Origin: Erythrocercus mccallii
Taxonomy: Eukaryota > Chordata > Aves > Passeriformes > Dicruridae
NCBI GenBank assembly: GCA_013397435.1
Contig: VZRG01000201.1
Coordinates: 278,540-342,539, forward strand
Direction: 5' to 3'
Length of the DNA stretch: 64,000 nt
Below are positions 37,229 to 50,138 of the stretch, one piece after another. The translations under genes were made by a program, and so were the position numbers. The notes beneath the pieces are model-generated. The model did not search any database, was not told the DNA's origin, and saw only the letters and a list, made by a program, of their open reading frames with translations. Positions within the stretch are counted from its first letter, which is position 1. Each line of letters opens with the position of its first letter.

Positions 37229-39714
37229 GAACACCCCAAAACAAATAAAAACCCCCTACCTCCTGGTGGTGTGTTCCTAAATTTTCCACCTATTACTCTG
37301 TAATAATTTTCTACCATTTAAGACAAGCAATTTTCATACCCATTTAGAGACTTTTAGCACAAATTTTTGAACAGAGATTTTTGTTGATGAAGCTTCAAAG
37401 ACCCACATTCCACAGTGTAGGACTGTGCTTCTTCTTTGCTTTTCAGGCCATAGTGTTTTATTTTCTGTAAGAATGAAAAACTTTCTTCTAACTGACATAT
37501 ATCAAATCTTAGAAAAAATGTAGCCCACAATCTGCTAGGAAAGAGAAATCATCAACCAAATCAGTTCTGAGTGTTGTCATTTTTATCAGAGAAAAAGTTT
37601 ATACATTTTATTTCCCCTCTGGAGGCTGGTACATATGAAAGATGAATTAGTTCAATAAAAACTTCAGTGGAGAAAACTTGTTCTTTAGCTCAAATGCAAG
37701 ATCTTGTGATTTTAAAAGCCTCAATAAAATTCTGCTGATAGCTTAAGTGAGAAAAGTTACCAAAAAAATAACCCAAATTCAGAAAAAATACCTCAAATGT
37801 GTCTTTAACTAATTCCCAAGTCTTTCTTAGAATTGTAATTTATGCACTTTGGGGATTTTTTTAATATATCTGAAGTTGCAGTATGAGCAGCTTCCCTGTT
37901 CCTGGCTGGCAGCAATGATCATCTGGGCCTGTCTCTTGGTCATCTTCACAGAACGTCTCTATGACTTAGCTTGTACAGTTAAAATTAAATCCTTCATAGC
38001 ATATGCCACCAACGGCCTGAATGGGTGTAAAACACAATAATCTGTTAATGCAGATTCATCTCGGGCTTGGGGCAGACATCAACAGATTAAGTTCTGATTC
38101 CTGTGCCTGCAGGTTAGGCTGTTAGTCACAGGCATTGTATTATTGGCACCCATGGTTCATACTGAAAGTTATCAACCTGTCTCTGTGTGTCTGCAAAAAT
38201 TAGGGTCTGTTTTAGAAAACTTGGTGCCCTGCAAGGCCTGAGTATGCCATGACTTCAGGCAGCACCCTGCCAGCACCACACAGAGCTCACCAAGCCTTGG
38301 GGTGTGCAAAGGAGGAAAGGGACAATTAAAATTTACCTTCAACAAAGGACAAAATTCAGCTTTTGTCAGGGTTTTATCAGTTTTGAAATTCAGCTTCTCT
38401 CCTAGGGAGCAGTTTGACCCCTACCCCCTTCTAAAATGCGCAGTGACTGAGGTCTGTGGGGAGGGAAAGGGGTGTGAAAAGTCAAGGTATTCATCATTCA
38501 GAAACCTAAATGCTGCTTTCAAAATGGATTCATCATATTTTTCCACTTCTGATATCATTGAACATATTGTTTTATATTTGCATGTGCTAAAGTTTATGAA
38601 GATAACACAGAATAATCTCAACTCACAGGAAAACACTAAAAAAGGTTTCTTGCATCTTTTATTTCTATCAAATAGCAAGAATCCCAGAAAAGGATTACAT
38701 ACAGGACCAACACTGGAATAAAGCCTGCATGTAACAAAGCCATGGAATTTGGTCCTCCTTTGGTGAAATCACAATGAGTAAATTGGTGCTGGAGTTAGTT
38801 CTTACTTCTTTGTGCTTCTTAACAGCTTCAGTGAAGAAAGATACATCCCCAGGGAAGACTTAGAGGAAGACTTAAGGTCCTAAACAACGCTAAATATGAC
38901 ATTGTGGCCATGATGTTGGGATACACTAGGCACAGTGTATGCCTGGAAAGGACATTGTCCCATTTTTTATGCTTTGAAGAAATTCTCTCTGTCAAAGACT
39001 TCCTTTTATCCCACCTAAGAGTCTATAATTACTGTCATTTGCCAACTTCAGTGACAAGGCCCTCTGACTACTGTAATGCCAGGGTGTCCATTGGAAAAGC
39101 TCTGTCACCCACCTGATGCTTCTCACTGCCCTCATCTCTGCCTCAGCACCTTTGTATCTTGCACTCTTCTGATTCAGCTGCTTTCAGATGCTGTTCCAGT
39201 AGCAATAATGAGATGATGCTAATATTTGTTTTCTTTGTGCAGGATTAAGCCTTTGAAGAAATAGTGCTATTGTGCTATATGAACTATTTTGATGCATTTT
39301 CACACACAGCAAGGGAATTTCTTCACTACTTTCATGTGCTTTATGACAGTTTCTGAGACATCAGTGTATCCTGGGAGTTGGGAACTGGCATATTGTCTGT
39401 GAGGCCTGAAAAAAGTGCCATTCATGGGCAAAAGGAAATGAAAATATTTTTTAAACCGCAAAACATAGCACATATAATACAGGAACTTCATCTACAACAT
39501 TTAAGTACTGTTACTTCTCATTAAAAAAATCAGGGAATTTGTAATACGTCACAGTGATCTGAAGACTCTTCTAGGAAGAAAGACATTCATTACTGCTCTT
39601 AAGAAAAGCTAAAATGCTGGTCTCTTGGATTTGATTTAATATCAATCAATTTACAATCAGTTCTGTGTTTCAAATCTATGATAATATTGTTAAGGGAAGA
39701 TCTCTCCTTATCCA
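37229..39714. other. Unique non-coding DNA
   Basis: The 139-codon frame at 38302-38721 (+) has no domain, no convincing splice borders, and a length expected by chance in 64 kb. No RNA gene or named repeat is seen. Confidence 0.5.
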
Positions 39715-40030
39715 GGTGAGATTCTCCACAAGGATACTGTTTCAGCCACTCTCCTTGATTATTGTCATATTATTGTATCCTAAAGCTTTCCTTTCATAGT
39801 TTCAAGCCACTACTTCTTGTCACATCATCCACTGAGAATTATTTTTTTATGTTTATTTTTACTCTGAAGAAATATATAAACTATTCTTCCTGAATCTTCA
39901 TTGTAATAGACAGTATAAATTCAGCTTCCTCCATGTCCCACTTATAATTTTTTTTCTCCAATACTTTTATCTTTTCCATATATCCTTTGTATTTCTTCGC
40001 TTCTCTGCTGTCATCCTAACTGGTACCATT
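39715..40030 (-). repeat. Old CR1-type LINE fragment
   Basis: The phrase 'gtttcaagccactacttcttgtcac' followed by 'catccactgagaa' matches the minus-strand segment of older bird CR1 subfamilies. Further on, 'gcttctctgctgtcatcc' sits where CR1 has a 'gctcttctctggac'-like block. Divergence is high. Confidence 0.6.
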
Positions 40031-41578
40031 CTTTTGCTGACAAAACCTATTTTTTACCAATGACGGAAGAAAATGAAGAAGAAAGGGCATTTTTTTAAAC
40101 TCTCACTTTTTCTGCTATAAAGTCAGAAAGATTAAAGGTAAAAATCTCTAGTTCCATTCTCAACCTGTGGTTGTTTCTATCTTTTAACCACCAGGAAAGA
40201 TCATAAATTGCCCAAGAGTTATGGAGCTTATAACAGTTGTTGCTCTTTATAGCAGAACTGTTTCATATTCATTACGGTTTCCTTTCCAGAACATTTCTTC
40301 AGGGACAATAGTACAAAATTTAACCACAATAAAAACCACCGAGGGAAAAGTTGAACAATCCAGGGACACTTTTTCAGCATATCCTTCAGAGATATGTCCA
40401 GCAAAGGTCTGTAGTAGCTTAATGTTGCTGTAGTCACAGATTTAAATGTGTCTGCATATAAAAAGTGAAATGTTCTTTACAGAAGTGTGGCTTTGCAGCC
40501 ACTCCTTCACACAAGCAAAAATACAAATTTGTAGAATGAAGTGCAGATGGATAACGTCTTCTAAGACTTCCCATGGAAGTTTAGTTCCTAAGGACCCTTG
40601 AATAAATTAATAAATATTGTATTTTTGTATATACTTTCATGACAGAATGAGCATCTTTGAGTCTTTTCCTCTTGCATTTTTATGTGAATTACTCACTAGT
40701 TTTACCAGTATTTTTGTGTCCTGGTATACTTAAGTCTCCTCAAGAAAATATTGATATCTGTCATTTTTGTTTTTATCAAATTGCAGTTGTTCCTTGGCAA
40801 TATGACAAATATATATTAAGTTTTCCTCTGCAGTCCAGAGTATTACACTGTTAAGCATAAATATTTTTAAGTTTTCTGTGCACTAAAAATTCTTTTGGAG
40901 AACCTGGGGAATTTTCTGCTGCTTCTGAGACCTTGCTGTCTGCTGGGGACGGGAATCTGCTTTTATTCCAGGATTTGGGGTTTTTCTTCTCTTTTGTTGT
41001 CAAAGGATGTAAAACATGAGAAGAAATAAGAAGCACTGGATAATTTATCTACAAGTCTTGTGCTATTCTCATCTTCTGATTTCTCAAATCCATGAGAATA
41101 ATCCATTTCTTACTGTTTATTCATATTCATGCTAAGTTCAAAAAGAAAGTTGAGACTGAAAAAAATTGTATTTTTTCACAATCCGTAATTCTTTCTCACC
41201 CCTGAGTACTCACCAGGCTCCACAATTATGTAACATTACACTGTGTACTTTATTTACTGTATTCTCTGCAACAACTATCAATTCATCTGCAGAATTCACT
41301 AATGGGAGGCACCTAATATTGTCACATTGATAAGTAAATGCTAGTTAATCATGAGGTGAGTTGGAAATACATGTCCTGTTACTAGGAGGGGGTTGTCTAG
41401 TACATACTATACTAATTTAGTATTGTATTATATAATTATATGTTATTTAATAATTTAATATTGGTTTGTGTACAATACTAAAATTGAAGAAGGGTTTAAG
41501 GCTTGAAGAAAACTGATTTTGGTTTTGCTGTATTATGCACTATTTTGTCTTATTATCACAAGCACAAACCTCACAGCA
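40031..41578. other. AT-rich unique non-coding DNA
   Basis: No named repeat or gene is seen. 41401-41465 is strongly AT-rich (tattatataattatatgttatttaat). Confidence 0.5.
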
Positions 41579-41766
41579 GTGAATCATGGAATCACAGAGT
41601 TGGAAAGGACCTTAAAGATCATTTGGTTCCAACTCCTCTGCATGGGCAGGGACACCTTCAACTAAACCAAATTTTGCAGATCCCTGTCCAACTCAGCCTT
41701 GAACATTTCCAGGGATGTTGCAGCCACAGCTTCTCTGATCAACCTTTTCCAGGGAATCTTTGCACA
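41579..41766 (-). repeat. CR1 LINE 3'-end fragment
   Basis: It starts with the inverted 3' tail 'gaatcatggaatcacagag', then shows the highly typical 'ttggaaaggaccttaaagatcat' and 'ccctgtccaactcagccttgaac'. It is about 190 bp, 5'-truncated and well preserved, hence a relatively young copy. Confidence 0.95.
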
Positions 41767-42199
41767 ATGCCTGTGTGATACAGTGAAATAGTATGAAAAA
41801 TGTGCAGCAGTGGGGAGAGAATTGAAACACCTGGGGGCAGACCCTGGTTCATCATTGCCAAAAGCAACCCTTTGACTATTTATAGTAGGGTGTTCAGATC
41901 TTCAGACATTTTGCAGTTGTCTAGAGCTATGCTTTATCTGTTGCATTGTTAATACTGATCCGGAATGTACAGCTGAGTGATTGTCTCTTAATTACCTGTC
42001 ATTAATATAACTTTAATCATCTTTGATCCTGATTTGAAATAAACCTCTTAACTTGAGTAGGGTTCCCCTGCAGCAGTCACCATCACTCATCATATATTTC
42101 CAGGAATGAATACTAATTACTATGAACTAAGTTAATGAAATATTTTGGGCTTTAGCCTGGCACGGTGTAGTTGACTCCAGCAGAAGGTAGAGGCAATTT
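41767..42199. other. Short unique spacer between two CR1 copies
   Basis: About 430 bp of AT-rich sequence lies between a minus-strand and a plus-strand CR1. No feature is seen. Confidence 0.5.
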
Positions 42200-42412
42200 T
42201 AACAAGAGGGAAATGGAACTTCTTTTTGTGTGGGTAATTGTGCACTGGAATAGGTTGTCCAGAGAGGGTGTGGGGTCTCCCTCACTGGAGATATTCCAGA
42301 ATCAGCTGGACACAATCCTATCCCATGTGCTCCAGGATGACCCTGCTTGAGCAAAGAGGTTGGACCAGATGACCCCACTGTGGTCCCTCCAGCCTGACCC
42401 AGTCTGATTCTG
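42200..42412 (+). repeat. CR1 LINE 3'-end fragment
   Basis: 'actggaataggttgtccagagagg', 'ctcactggagatattccagaatc' and 'gagcaaagaggttggaccagatga' follow the CR1 3' region in order, ending at 'cccagtctgattctg'. The copy opposes the one at 41579. The left edge is uncertain by about 30 bp. Confidence 0.93.
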
Positions 42413-44837
42413 AAAATACAAGTAAGGTGAGGAAATGTGCTTTGTTATATAAAGTTGTTATACAACAACTGTTGTACAGCTCCTGGCTCAGTGAGGCCCT
42501 GGTGGTTTTGAGGATGTCCAGATGAACTGAAACAAAAACACTTGAAATGGTATCATTTACTGATTATCTGCAATCCAGCCACCAATAGAGAGGGTGATAG
42601 AGAGCAGGGAGGAGCTACTTTCATCTTTTCTCTCCCTTTCTTTGATGTGCACTAGTTAAGAATAAGAAAATTTATACATACTAATATTCTTATAGGTAAT
42701 AGAAATATTCTCCTTAATCTTGGCAGTAACTGTTTTCCTGGGGATCTTGGTTGATGTAAAATGTTTAATTAACTCCAGAGACAATGTCCAGAGACATTGA
42801 ACTTTCCAGAAACATTTCTTTTTTTTCAGGTTTTAAGGCGTTTTGTGATACATTGCACAGCAGGCAAGAATAAAACAAAACAACCAAGAACTACATTTTT
42901 GTTCAAATTATGACTGTGGGAAAATAACAAGTTGGTTTACTTTAATTGTTTTCTCAGCCCTCACTAAAGTGTTTTTTAAGATAGCACTCGATTGTCAGCA
43001 AGATGCCAAAGAAATGAGCATAGCCTGTGTGGCCTCAAGAAAGTAAATGGCTTCATGCTTTGTTCTGAGAGATGCTGTCATTTGGAATTGAACCAAATGG
43101 CTTCATAGGGAAAACACTGCTGCCTTCTGCCAGTAGACTGCAAACAAATACCATGGCTGAAATTCATCTGAGTATGGAGAAAGCTAATCTCTGTTCCTGT
43201 GTTCTTCTGAAAGCCTTATACACAATACAGAATAACCATGGCACTCTTCCCTCTCATTTAGTTCTGAATGCCTTTCTCAGTTCTTGGAACTATTAATTAC
43301 AAGGATAGATTTAATTGTGGCCCTAAGTGCATTCCAGATCCTTACTGCTGTTTTTTGACTTGAAGGGCATAAAGTCTTTATGACTCCACAGCAGATTGTG
43401 ACTTTTGCTGCTTATACACTTACAACAACTACAAACAGGCCACCAGATGGGAATACAAAGCCTGCCAGTTGAGTTCCCACAGCTCAGGAACCCAGAGAGA
43501 ATACAAACCCAGAGAGCTGGATGATCCCTCAGTGCTCTGCACCGCACCAAGGTGAAGGATGGGAGGATGATCCCACTGATCCCACACATCTCCATGACCA
43601 CTGGGCCTGGAGCAGATGAGATTATGCTACTAACTAGGAATGGCTGTAAGAGCTCAGGCATATCAGTGACTTGTCAAAACATTCAGATTTGCAGAATCTC
43701 TTCTCTTTTTCCAGAGGTTTAATTCTGATCTGAGTTTCAACAGTCCCACGTCAACAGAAGCCCAGATTTACACCAGTGATCAAGATCTAAAAGTCCACCT
43801 TCTACCATATGCTCTGTTAAGTGAGAAAACAGGCTGACTGGCACTTTTATTACTACATTCTCCATGTCTTGATGAACAAATCCAACAGAGGTATCATTCA
43901 TGTGACAACATGATGGCAAAACACAGTGGAATTTCTCCACGACCACACTTACTGAAAGAGAAAATGGGGATGGAAAGCAAAAATCTTCAATTTTGCAGAA
44001 TGCCATTTTCAGTTCACTCCAGAATGTCATTACTATATAACAAATGTGAGCTGGCAAGCATCTGCTTCTTAGCAGAAAATTGAAGTATTTTGTTGGGGCT
44101 GTGGATAGTTTAATATCTGTGAGAAATCAGCTGCAGGAGGTAGAAAAGAAGGAAAAAATTGCTATAGAGCTCATGCAGGGAAGCAGGATTGTCTCTGACT
44201 GCTTGGAATTCAGAGCAGAACTTCTGCATTCTTACTAACACCAGGAGCCTTGAGACATTGCACCTCAGCAATCAGGTTTTGTTCCACATCATGGAAATTT
44301 AGCCATCTAAAAATTAAGCTAAATTTGGTCACCACTGTGAAAATTCACTCCCCCCCCTTTTTTTTTCTTTTGAGGAGAACAAAATACAATCAATTAACCT
44401 CCTGCTAAAGGGATCACATGAACATCTATGGATCAAAGAATGTGAGGCAACATTAAAAAGCTAAATTGAGGCAACTATGGCAACAGGTCGAATGAATAAA
44501 CAAGTCACATGAATAGAATAGCATTTGGTGGCCTGGGATGGAAAAAGGCAGCTAGTGCCAGCATAGGAGAGCTAGTCTGCTTTCCATGTTCTTAGATTAT
44601 ATAACAAGAAAGCATAAACAGAAAGACAAGCAAAGGTAGCCACAGAACCAGAATAAAAATGAGACCAATGAACCATTCCACACTTAAAAACTCTCACTCT
44701 AATGACTTTGGAACATTAAAAGCCAGCAGTCTATGCCTTGTGTTAATCTTCAACAAAAATAACTACAGAGAGCTGTATCTGATCTGGGAACAAAACTGTT
44801 CTTTTCCTTGTATTTGAGTCCTTCACCCACACCACAG
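42413..44837. other. Unique non-coding DNA
   Basis: Chance frames occur on both strands (43323-43661 and 43737-44057, minus). A C8-T8 homopolymer junction lies at about 44351-44367. No gene or RNA is seen. Confidence 0.5.
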
Positions 44838-45190
44838 ACCTTTGTACTGCAGAACTGGAAAGCTGCTAGGAGGTCTCCCTAGAGCCTTCTCTTCTCTAGG
44901 CTGAACAGCCCCCAACTCTTTCATCCTGTCTTCACAGGAGAGGTGCTCTACCCTTCTGATCGTCTTTGTGGCCTCCTCTGGACTTGCTCCAACAGGTTCC
45001 CATTGCTTTTATGGGAAGATGGAGATCCCTGTGGATGGCACCCCTTCCCTCCAGCATGTCAAACAGATCACACAACTTTGTGTAGTTTGGTAAACTTGCT
45101 GAGGGTGCGCTCAAACACTCAATCCCACTGTCCATGTTGCCAATAAAGATGAAAAACAGCACAGGTCCCATAAATGTAAAATGCATATAC
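44838..45190 (-). repeat. CR1 LINE fragment with broken reverse transcriptase
   Basis: The minus strand encodes recognisable CR1 reverse-transcriptase palm sequence, including IGNMDSGIEC and then TKLCDLFDMLEGRGAI. Between them the conserved FADD catalytic motif is replaced by sequence reading LPNY, with extra bases nearby, so the enzyme would be inactive. Toward 44838 the 3' non-coding part follows ('ggcctcctctggacttgctccaacagg' on the plus strand). Both ends are truncated. Confidence 0.9.
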
Positions 45191-48100
45191 AGTTCCTTGT
45201 AGCTACGACTGAATTCCACCCTTCCATTCACTGCAGATACTGCTTTTGGATTATTTTCTCTGTGGTTCATAAGTGAAAATACCCAGAATTTTTTCTTTTT
45301 TTTTTTAAACCTGTCAGACTGACAATGGAAACAAAAATGTGAATGTTCACAGTCTTACTGAGCTGATGCCCGTCAGCATTATCAGTCTGAAATCAAATTA
45401 TAACTGAAGTAAGAGATTGGTAAATAGGGGAGCCTTTGGGACTGGGATTTTCTGTTTTGTGTAGTATCTAGAGAACTGCTTGTCTGTGCCTTCTGAAAAT
45501 ATCCTCTGAAAGGCCCTTTGAACAGAGGAAACATGCAAAAAATTAGTCTGGGAGGTTACTGGTGTTAGTCTCATCCTGTACAGTTACTTGATAAAATCCA
45601 ACAGGAATTAATTGTTTGTACATAAATACATAAACCTTTGCTGATGGCCAGAAGCTAATGCCTGTTTAACCTCTTGGGTGTCAATTTCCTTTGCATATTC
45701 AATTTTCCTGGTGTAGCAGGTTCTTAATAAAGGAGGAAATAAGCAATTGGGAATTTCCTGATAATGCAGAAAAGCGTGTATATGATTCTACCTTGGACCT
45801 TGAGTTATTTCACAGAAAAGAGGAACTTCTCCTTCTCTTTGGCAAGAGCTGTGGGCTTTGAGGGGGTCAGGTGCCTGATTCCCAGTGCAATTTCAAAAGA
45901 AGCTTTAAAAGTCAGACCAAGCTCATGAGAATAAGTGCAGATTACTCACATTTTAGGGTGCCAGGTAGCTACAGAAGGCATGTCCTGTGTTTGGACTGTC
46001 CCTGCCCATGTAAGCAGCAGGGGCAATAAATTAGTTTTCCTCAAGTCTGGTTTGTATGCAATAGTAACTGGTAAATATCTTCCTCTCATCATCTTGATTC
46101 ATTAACACTTTTATCCTGATTTCTCTCATCAATGTGAATGGAGGAACAAGCAGCTGAGGGGATGTTTGGCTGTTACCAGGGCTAACACACAACAGCTCTC
46201 AGGAAAATCAGAGAATTGATGGGGTCCTTGGTCCTTACACGCAGCTGGGATGTGGCCAGGAAACTAATTGGGACTGAAGAGACCAAAAATACATCTCCAC
46301 ACACTTAAAATCCATCAATAGGAGACAAAGTTCAAATTGTTCACAGAAAATAATGAACAGCCTTTTTCAAATTCACTTTGAGAAGTTTCCTCATGAATAT
46401 CCTTCATACAGGTATAAGCTTGTCAAGAGCAAAGTCCTCTTAATTCTTGTTATTCCCAGGGTGGCAGAGTACTTCATTTTTTCTAGCAGACTTTCATCCA
46501 GAAAGTATCAATTAAATTTTGAAAATGCTGTGTCAAGAACCTCATTGAGTTCCTCTTCTCTGCAGCTTCTTCTGGGATATCAGAGCACTGGGAAATCTTG
46601 TTCTATGTTTTCAATGCCCAAGCCACCAGATGCATGTGCCATGTTTTGAGATTAAATAGGAAATTTTCTGAAAGGAAGAAGACATGGAGACATGTCTAAG
46701 GTAAGAAATGAGACAAACTTCTCCTATGCCTTTGGAAATGGCTTCACCTGGGCCTTTCAAGCTTTTGCCACATGTTTTATTAATGGATGTACAGTTCAAA
46801 AGCTATTATTCCTCTTCAGTAGTTCCCTAATGCACTCTCCACTGCTGTCCCCTCATTCTCAAATGAATTTTTACCTTTTGGGCATCTTGGGCAGAAGATT
46901 ATTCCATTAAGGGCTGGCAAGTTGGACTACTCCCAGGATGGCATCTCTCTTGCCCACGCCTGGCATATCACTTAGCAACACCAAAGAACATTTATTGCAG
47001 ATTCTGCTATTTATGGTTCATGTTTCACATGTTGACTTTCTCTCCTGTCTCCAAGTTCTTCTGTTGGGAATTGCCTCACATTAGATGCCCAATTAGTGAT
47101 GGACAGACACAAGTCCCCATCCTATCCCTGAGAACTAAGCAGGAAAATCATTTTATGTGATGCAAGAGCCAGTTTTTCCTGCTTGTTTTTATGGAAAGCT
47201 GCAGCACCTGATTAATGTCAGATATATCCTCAGTGAAGTATCCCATTCTGTACAAAGTCCTGCCCTCATTTCCCTCTTGGCACACTCCAAATTATCTCCT
47301 TTCCCTTGGGTGTCCCCCTGTTTTTACTGGTACATCCAGACTGGTATTCCTCACATGCCTTTCTTTCAAGGAGGCCGGCTGACTGGGAAAGAGTGAAAAT
47401 GACTGGTAAGAAGCTAAAGGTGACCAAAACCACCACCCCCACCCAGTAACTAGGTTGTTTTATTTCATGTTTTTGCTCTTCCAACTTTTCTGCATAAGAA
47501 AGCCCAGACTGGCACCAGAATGTGTTCTACTACAGTATAGCAAGTGCATAAGAATAATAAAGTGTAGGACTTTCTCTCTGAGGGGATTCACGTTCTGGAT
47601 ATGACTCCATTTGTCTAGAGAGGAGCTCAACAGCTCAATATAGATTCAGAATAGAAATTTACCCTTCTACCCCCAAATAAATGCATTCTGGGGAGAAGGG
47701 AGGGAGGTAATGCTCTTAAATATCCAGCTGAACTTCTTCACAGGGAATTAAAATGTCTGGCAAAGAATAAAAGCAATATTTATTAAATATAAAAAAGATG
47801 AAAACATAGGGGAAATATTAATAATTGTTGTGAGAAGTGAGGTGAGCTGGATTCACAGAGGTGTGTGAAAACCTCTTTTTGGTCTCATTTGATTTAGTTT
47901 CTCTCAGATTTCACTTTGGAATTTGCTGCTTGAGTGTCATTTTGCAGAACTATTTCTGGAAGCAGCTGAGCTACATTCTGGGAACCAATCCCAGCAATTG
48001 AGCATGAAAAATAAACTATGACCATATACCTGATGCACTATTTCCATTTTCATCACGCATTTAACTGGAAGAAGACGAGAAATAACAGCTTTCAAAAAAT

Positions 48101-48422
48101 TGTACATGAATTTAAGCAAGCCATCTGTAGAGTAAGTATACAAATTGGATACCGTGAAAACAAATCAATTTGAATCTTGATGTAAGTTGAAATGATTTCT
48201 ACATGAAGTCATAACCCATTTCTGGGTGGAATTACATACTTTGTGGGAGAAGAAATAAGGATATTACTTTAAAAGAAGGATATTAAGTTCAGTTGGGTAT
48301 ATAGAAATATTTAGATTAAAATCATATAAATTACTCATAGTCATATAAAAAATTTGTTCATAGAAAAAATGTGACAGCTACTGCCATTACAAAACCAATG
48401 AAAGCACAACAGTGGCAAAAAG
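45191..48422. other. Unique non-coding DNA
   Basis: Several short frames exist (46353-46649 plus is the longest), none with splice borders or a recognisable domain. A T-rich homopolymer lies at 45293-45307. Confidence 0.5.
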
Positions 48423-48486
48423 CAAAAACAAAAACAAACAAAAAAACAAACAAACAAACAAACAAACAAAAAAAAAAAAAAAAAAA
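48423..48486 (+). repeat. (CAAA)n microsatellite with poly(A)
   Basis: Repeated caaa/caaaaa units grade into a run of about 19 A. This is simple sequence. No retroelement with a poly(A) tail is visible upstream. Confidence 0.93.
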
Positions 48487-48870
48487 CCCAAAACTTTCAT
48501 GGGCCTAAGGAAGCTCAATTTCTCAGAGTGTTACATTCCATAAACTGAAGTATATACACACAAGGTATTTTGGATTTTCTACAGGAATTTGAGTGAATTT
48601 TGTCCGTGCTTCTTTCTCAGTTCTGAAGGCACATCTAACTAAAATGGCTTTTGGTTTTAGATGAAGTTTCCAGTAGCTTTGGTGATGTCTAGAAAGAATC
48701 AACAGATTTGAAAGCTAGCAGTGGATTGCTGAGTGAAACAAAAACACAAGGGAGATGTTTCTCTGTATGTAATGTTTGTTACTGAATACTTTAGGTCAGC
48801 AAACCTACTCAACTAAAATCTATGCTAACAGTATCCTACTCATGATACAAAATAAATGTGGAGAAAACAA

Positions 48871-49584
48871 AGTGGACTTATTCACACCTACAGGTTGGGC
48901 AGAGAAGTGATTGAGAGCAGCCCTGTCGAGAACGGCTTGGGCATGGTGGTTGAGGAAAAACTCACCCGGAGCCAGCAGTGAGTGATTGCAGCTCAGAAAG
49001 CCAAATGAATCCTGGGCTACAACAAAAGGATCTGGACAGGAGGCTGAGGCTGGGGATTCTCTCCCTCTACTCTGTGCTTGTGAGACTTCACATGGAGAGC
49101 TGCATCCAGTTCTGGAGCCCCCAACATAAAAAGGACATGGAGCTGTTGGAGCAAGTCCAGAGGAGGCCACAAAGTTGATAAGAGGACTGGAGCACCTCCT
49201 CAGTGAAGACAGACTGAGAAAGTTGGGGCTGTTAAGCCTGAAGAAGAGAAGGTTGTGTAGAGATCTCATAGCAGTACCTGAAGGGAACCCATAGGGAAGA
49301 CAGAGGAGGACTCTTCATCAGGAACTGTGGTGATAGGACAAACTATGGATTCAAAATGAAAAAGGAAATTTCAGTTAGATATTAGGAAAAAATTCTTTAC
49401 TCTGACAAAGATGAGACACTGGAACAGGTTGCCCAAAGAAACTGTGGCTGTCCCATCCCTGGAAGAGTTCAAGGCCAGGTTGGATGGGGTTGTGAGCCAC
49501 AGGTCTGGTGGGACACGTCTCTGCCCATGGCAGCAGGGTTGGAACCCTGAAAGTCCAGTCTTTAAAATTCTTTGAGGTCCCTTC
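48871..49584 (+). repeat. CR1 LINE fragment, 5' part of a split copy
   Basis: A long and clear CR1: 'gcttgggcatggtggttgagg', 'gaatcctgggctacaacaaaaggatctgg', 'ggagcaagtccagaggaggcc' and 'tggaacaggttgcccaaagaa' appear in order. The frames in it are CR1 3' UTR and C-terminal coding remnants with stops. At 49584 the copy breaks within 'tttgaggtcccttc', where an LTR was inserted. Confidence 0.95.
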
Positions 49585-50099
49585 TGATAAAATCTTGCAT
49601 GTGGCCAGAATGGAATAAGAATGGAATAATGGATAAAATCTTCTACGTGAAGATTTGTCAAGTCTCTGAGGGTGTCCTGAATTTCTCAGTATGGCTTAAT
49701 AATAGCAAGACAACTTCTCTGGACATGCTTTGAAAAAGAGAAGGTTATAATAATGACAAAAATAATAAACATCATAGAACAAAGAAACATAAGTCGAACA
49801 CAGTGCAGAGAACACTGACACTGGCTAAGCCAGTCCCAAAAAGCCATTGAGCTCTTGGTGCATCCCTTTAGTATTTGATGGTCCAGATGGGCCACCTGGT
49901 ACCCTGCCCAATGAAATTGGCAATAGGCTTTGAGGTACATTTCCAAAGTTCAATCAGTGCTCTTGCACTGGCACTGAGCCAATACTGATGAAAAGGGCAC
50001 AGAAGTTTCTAGTTTGGCTTCCTTAGTTGTTTAAAGGTAAGCTGAAACTCTTTCCCTTATACAGAAACACCTGCTTGGGTGTGGAAATGCCTTCCAACA
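49585..50099 (+). mobile_element. Solo LTR with perfect 6-bp target duplication
   Basis: A 515-bp block starting TG and ending CA lies between two exact copies of CCCTTC (49579-49584 and 50100-50105). CR1 sequence continues on both sides, so the insertion site is certain. A 6-bp duplication is typical of ERVK/alpha-beta-like elements. The block holds an AT-rich promoter-like ttataataa (49745-49753), an AATAAA at 49764-49769 and an imperfect internal repeat of 'gataaaatctt' (49586 and 49632). No coding region remains. The orientation is assumed from AATAAA and is uncertain. Confidence 0.8.
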
Positions 50100-50138
50100 C
50101 CCTTCCAACCTGAATCATCCTGATTCTAAGATTCTATA
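50100..50138 (+). repeat. CR1 LINE 3' tail, remainder of the split copy
   Basis: After the LTR, the CR1 3' end resumes at the duplicated CCCTTC and finishes with the octamer-like tail 'tgattctaagattctata'. Together with 48871-49584 this is one original insertion of about 745 bp. Confidence 0.88.
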
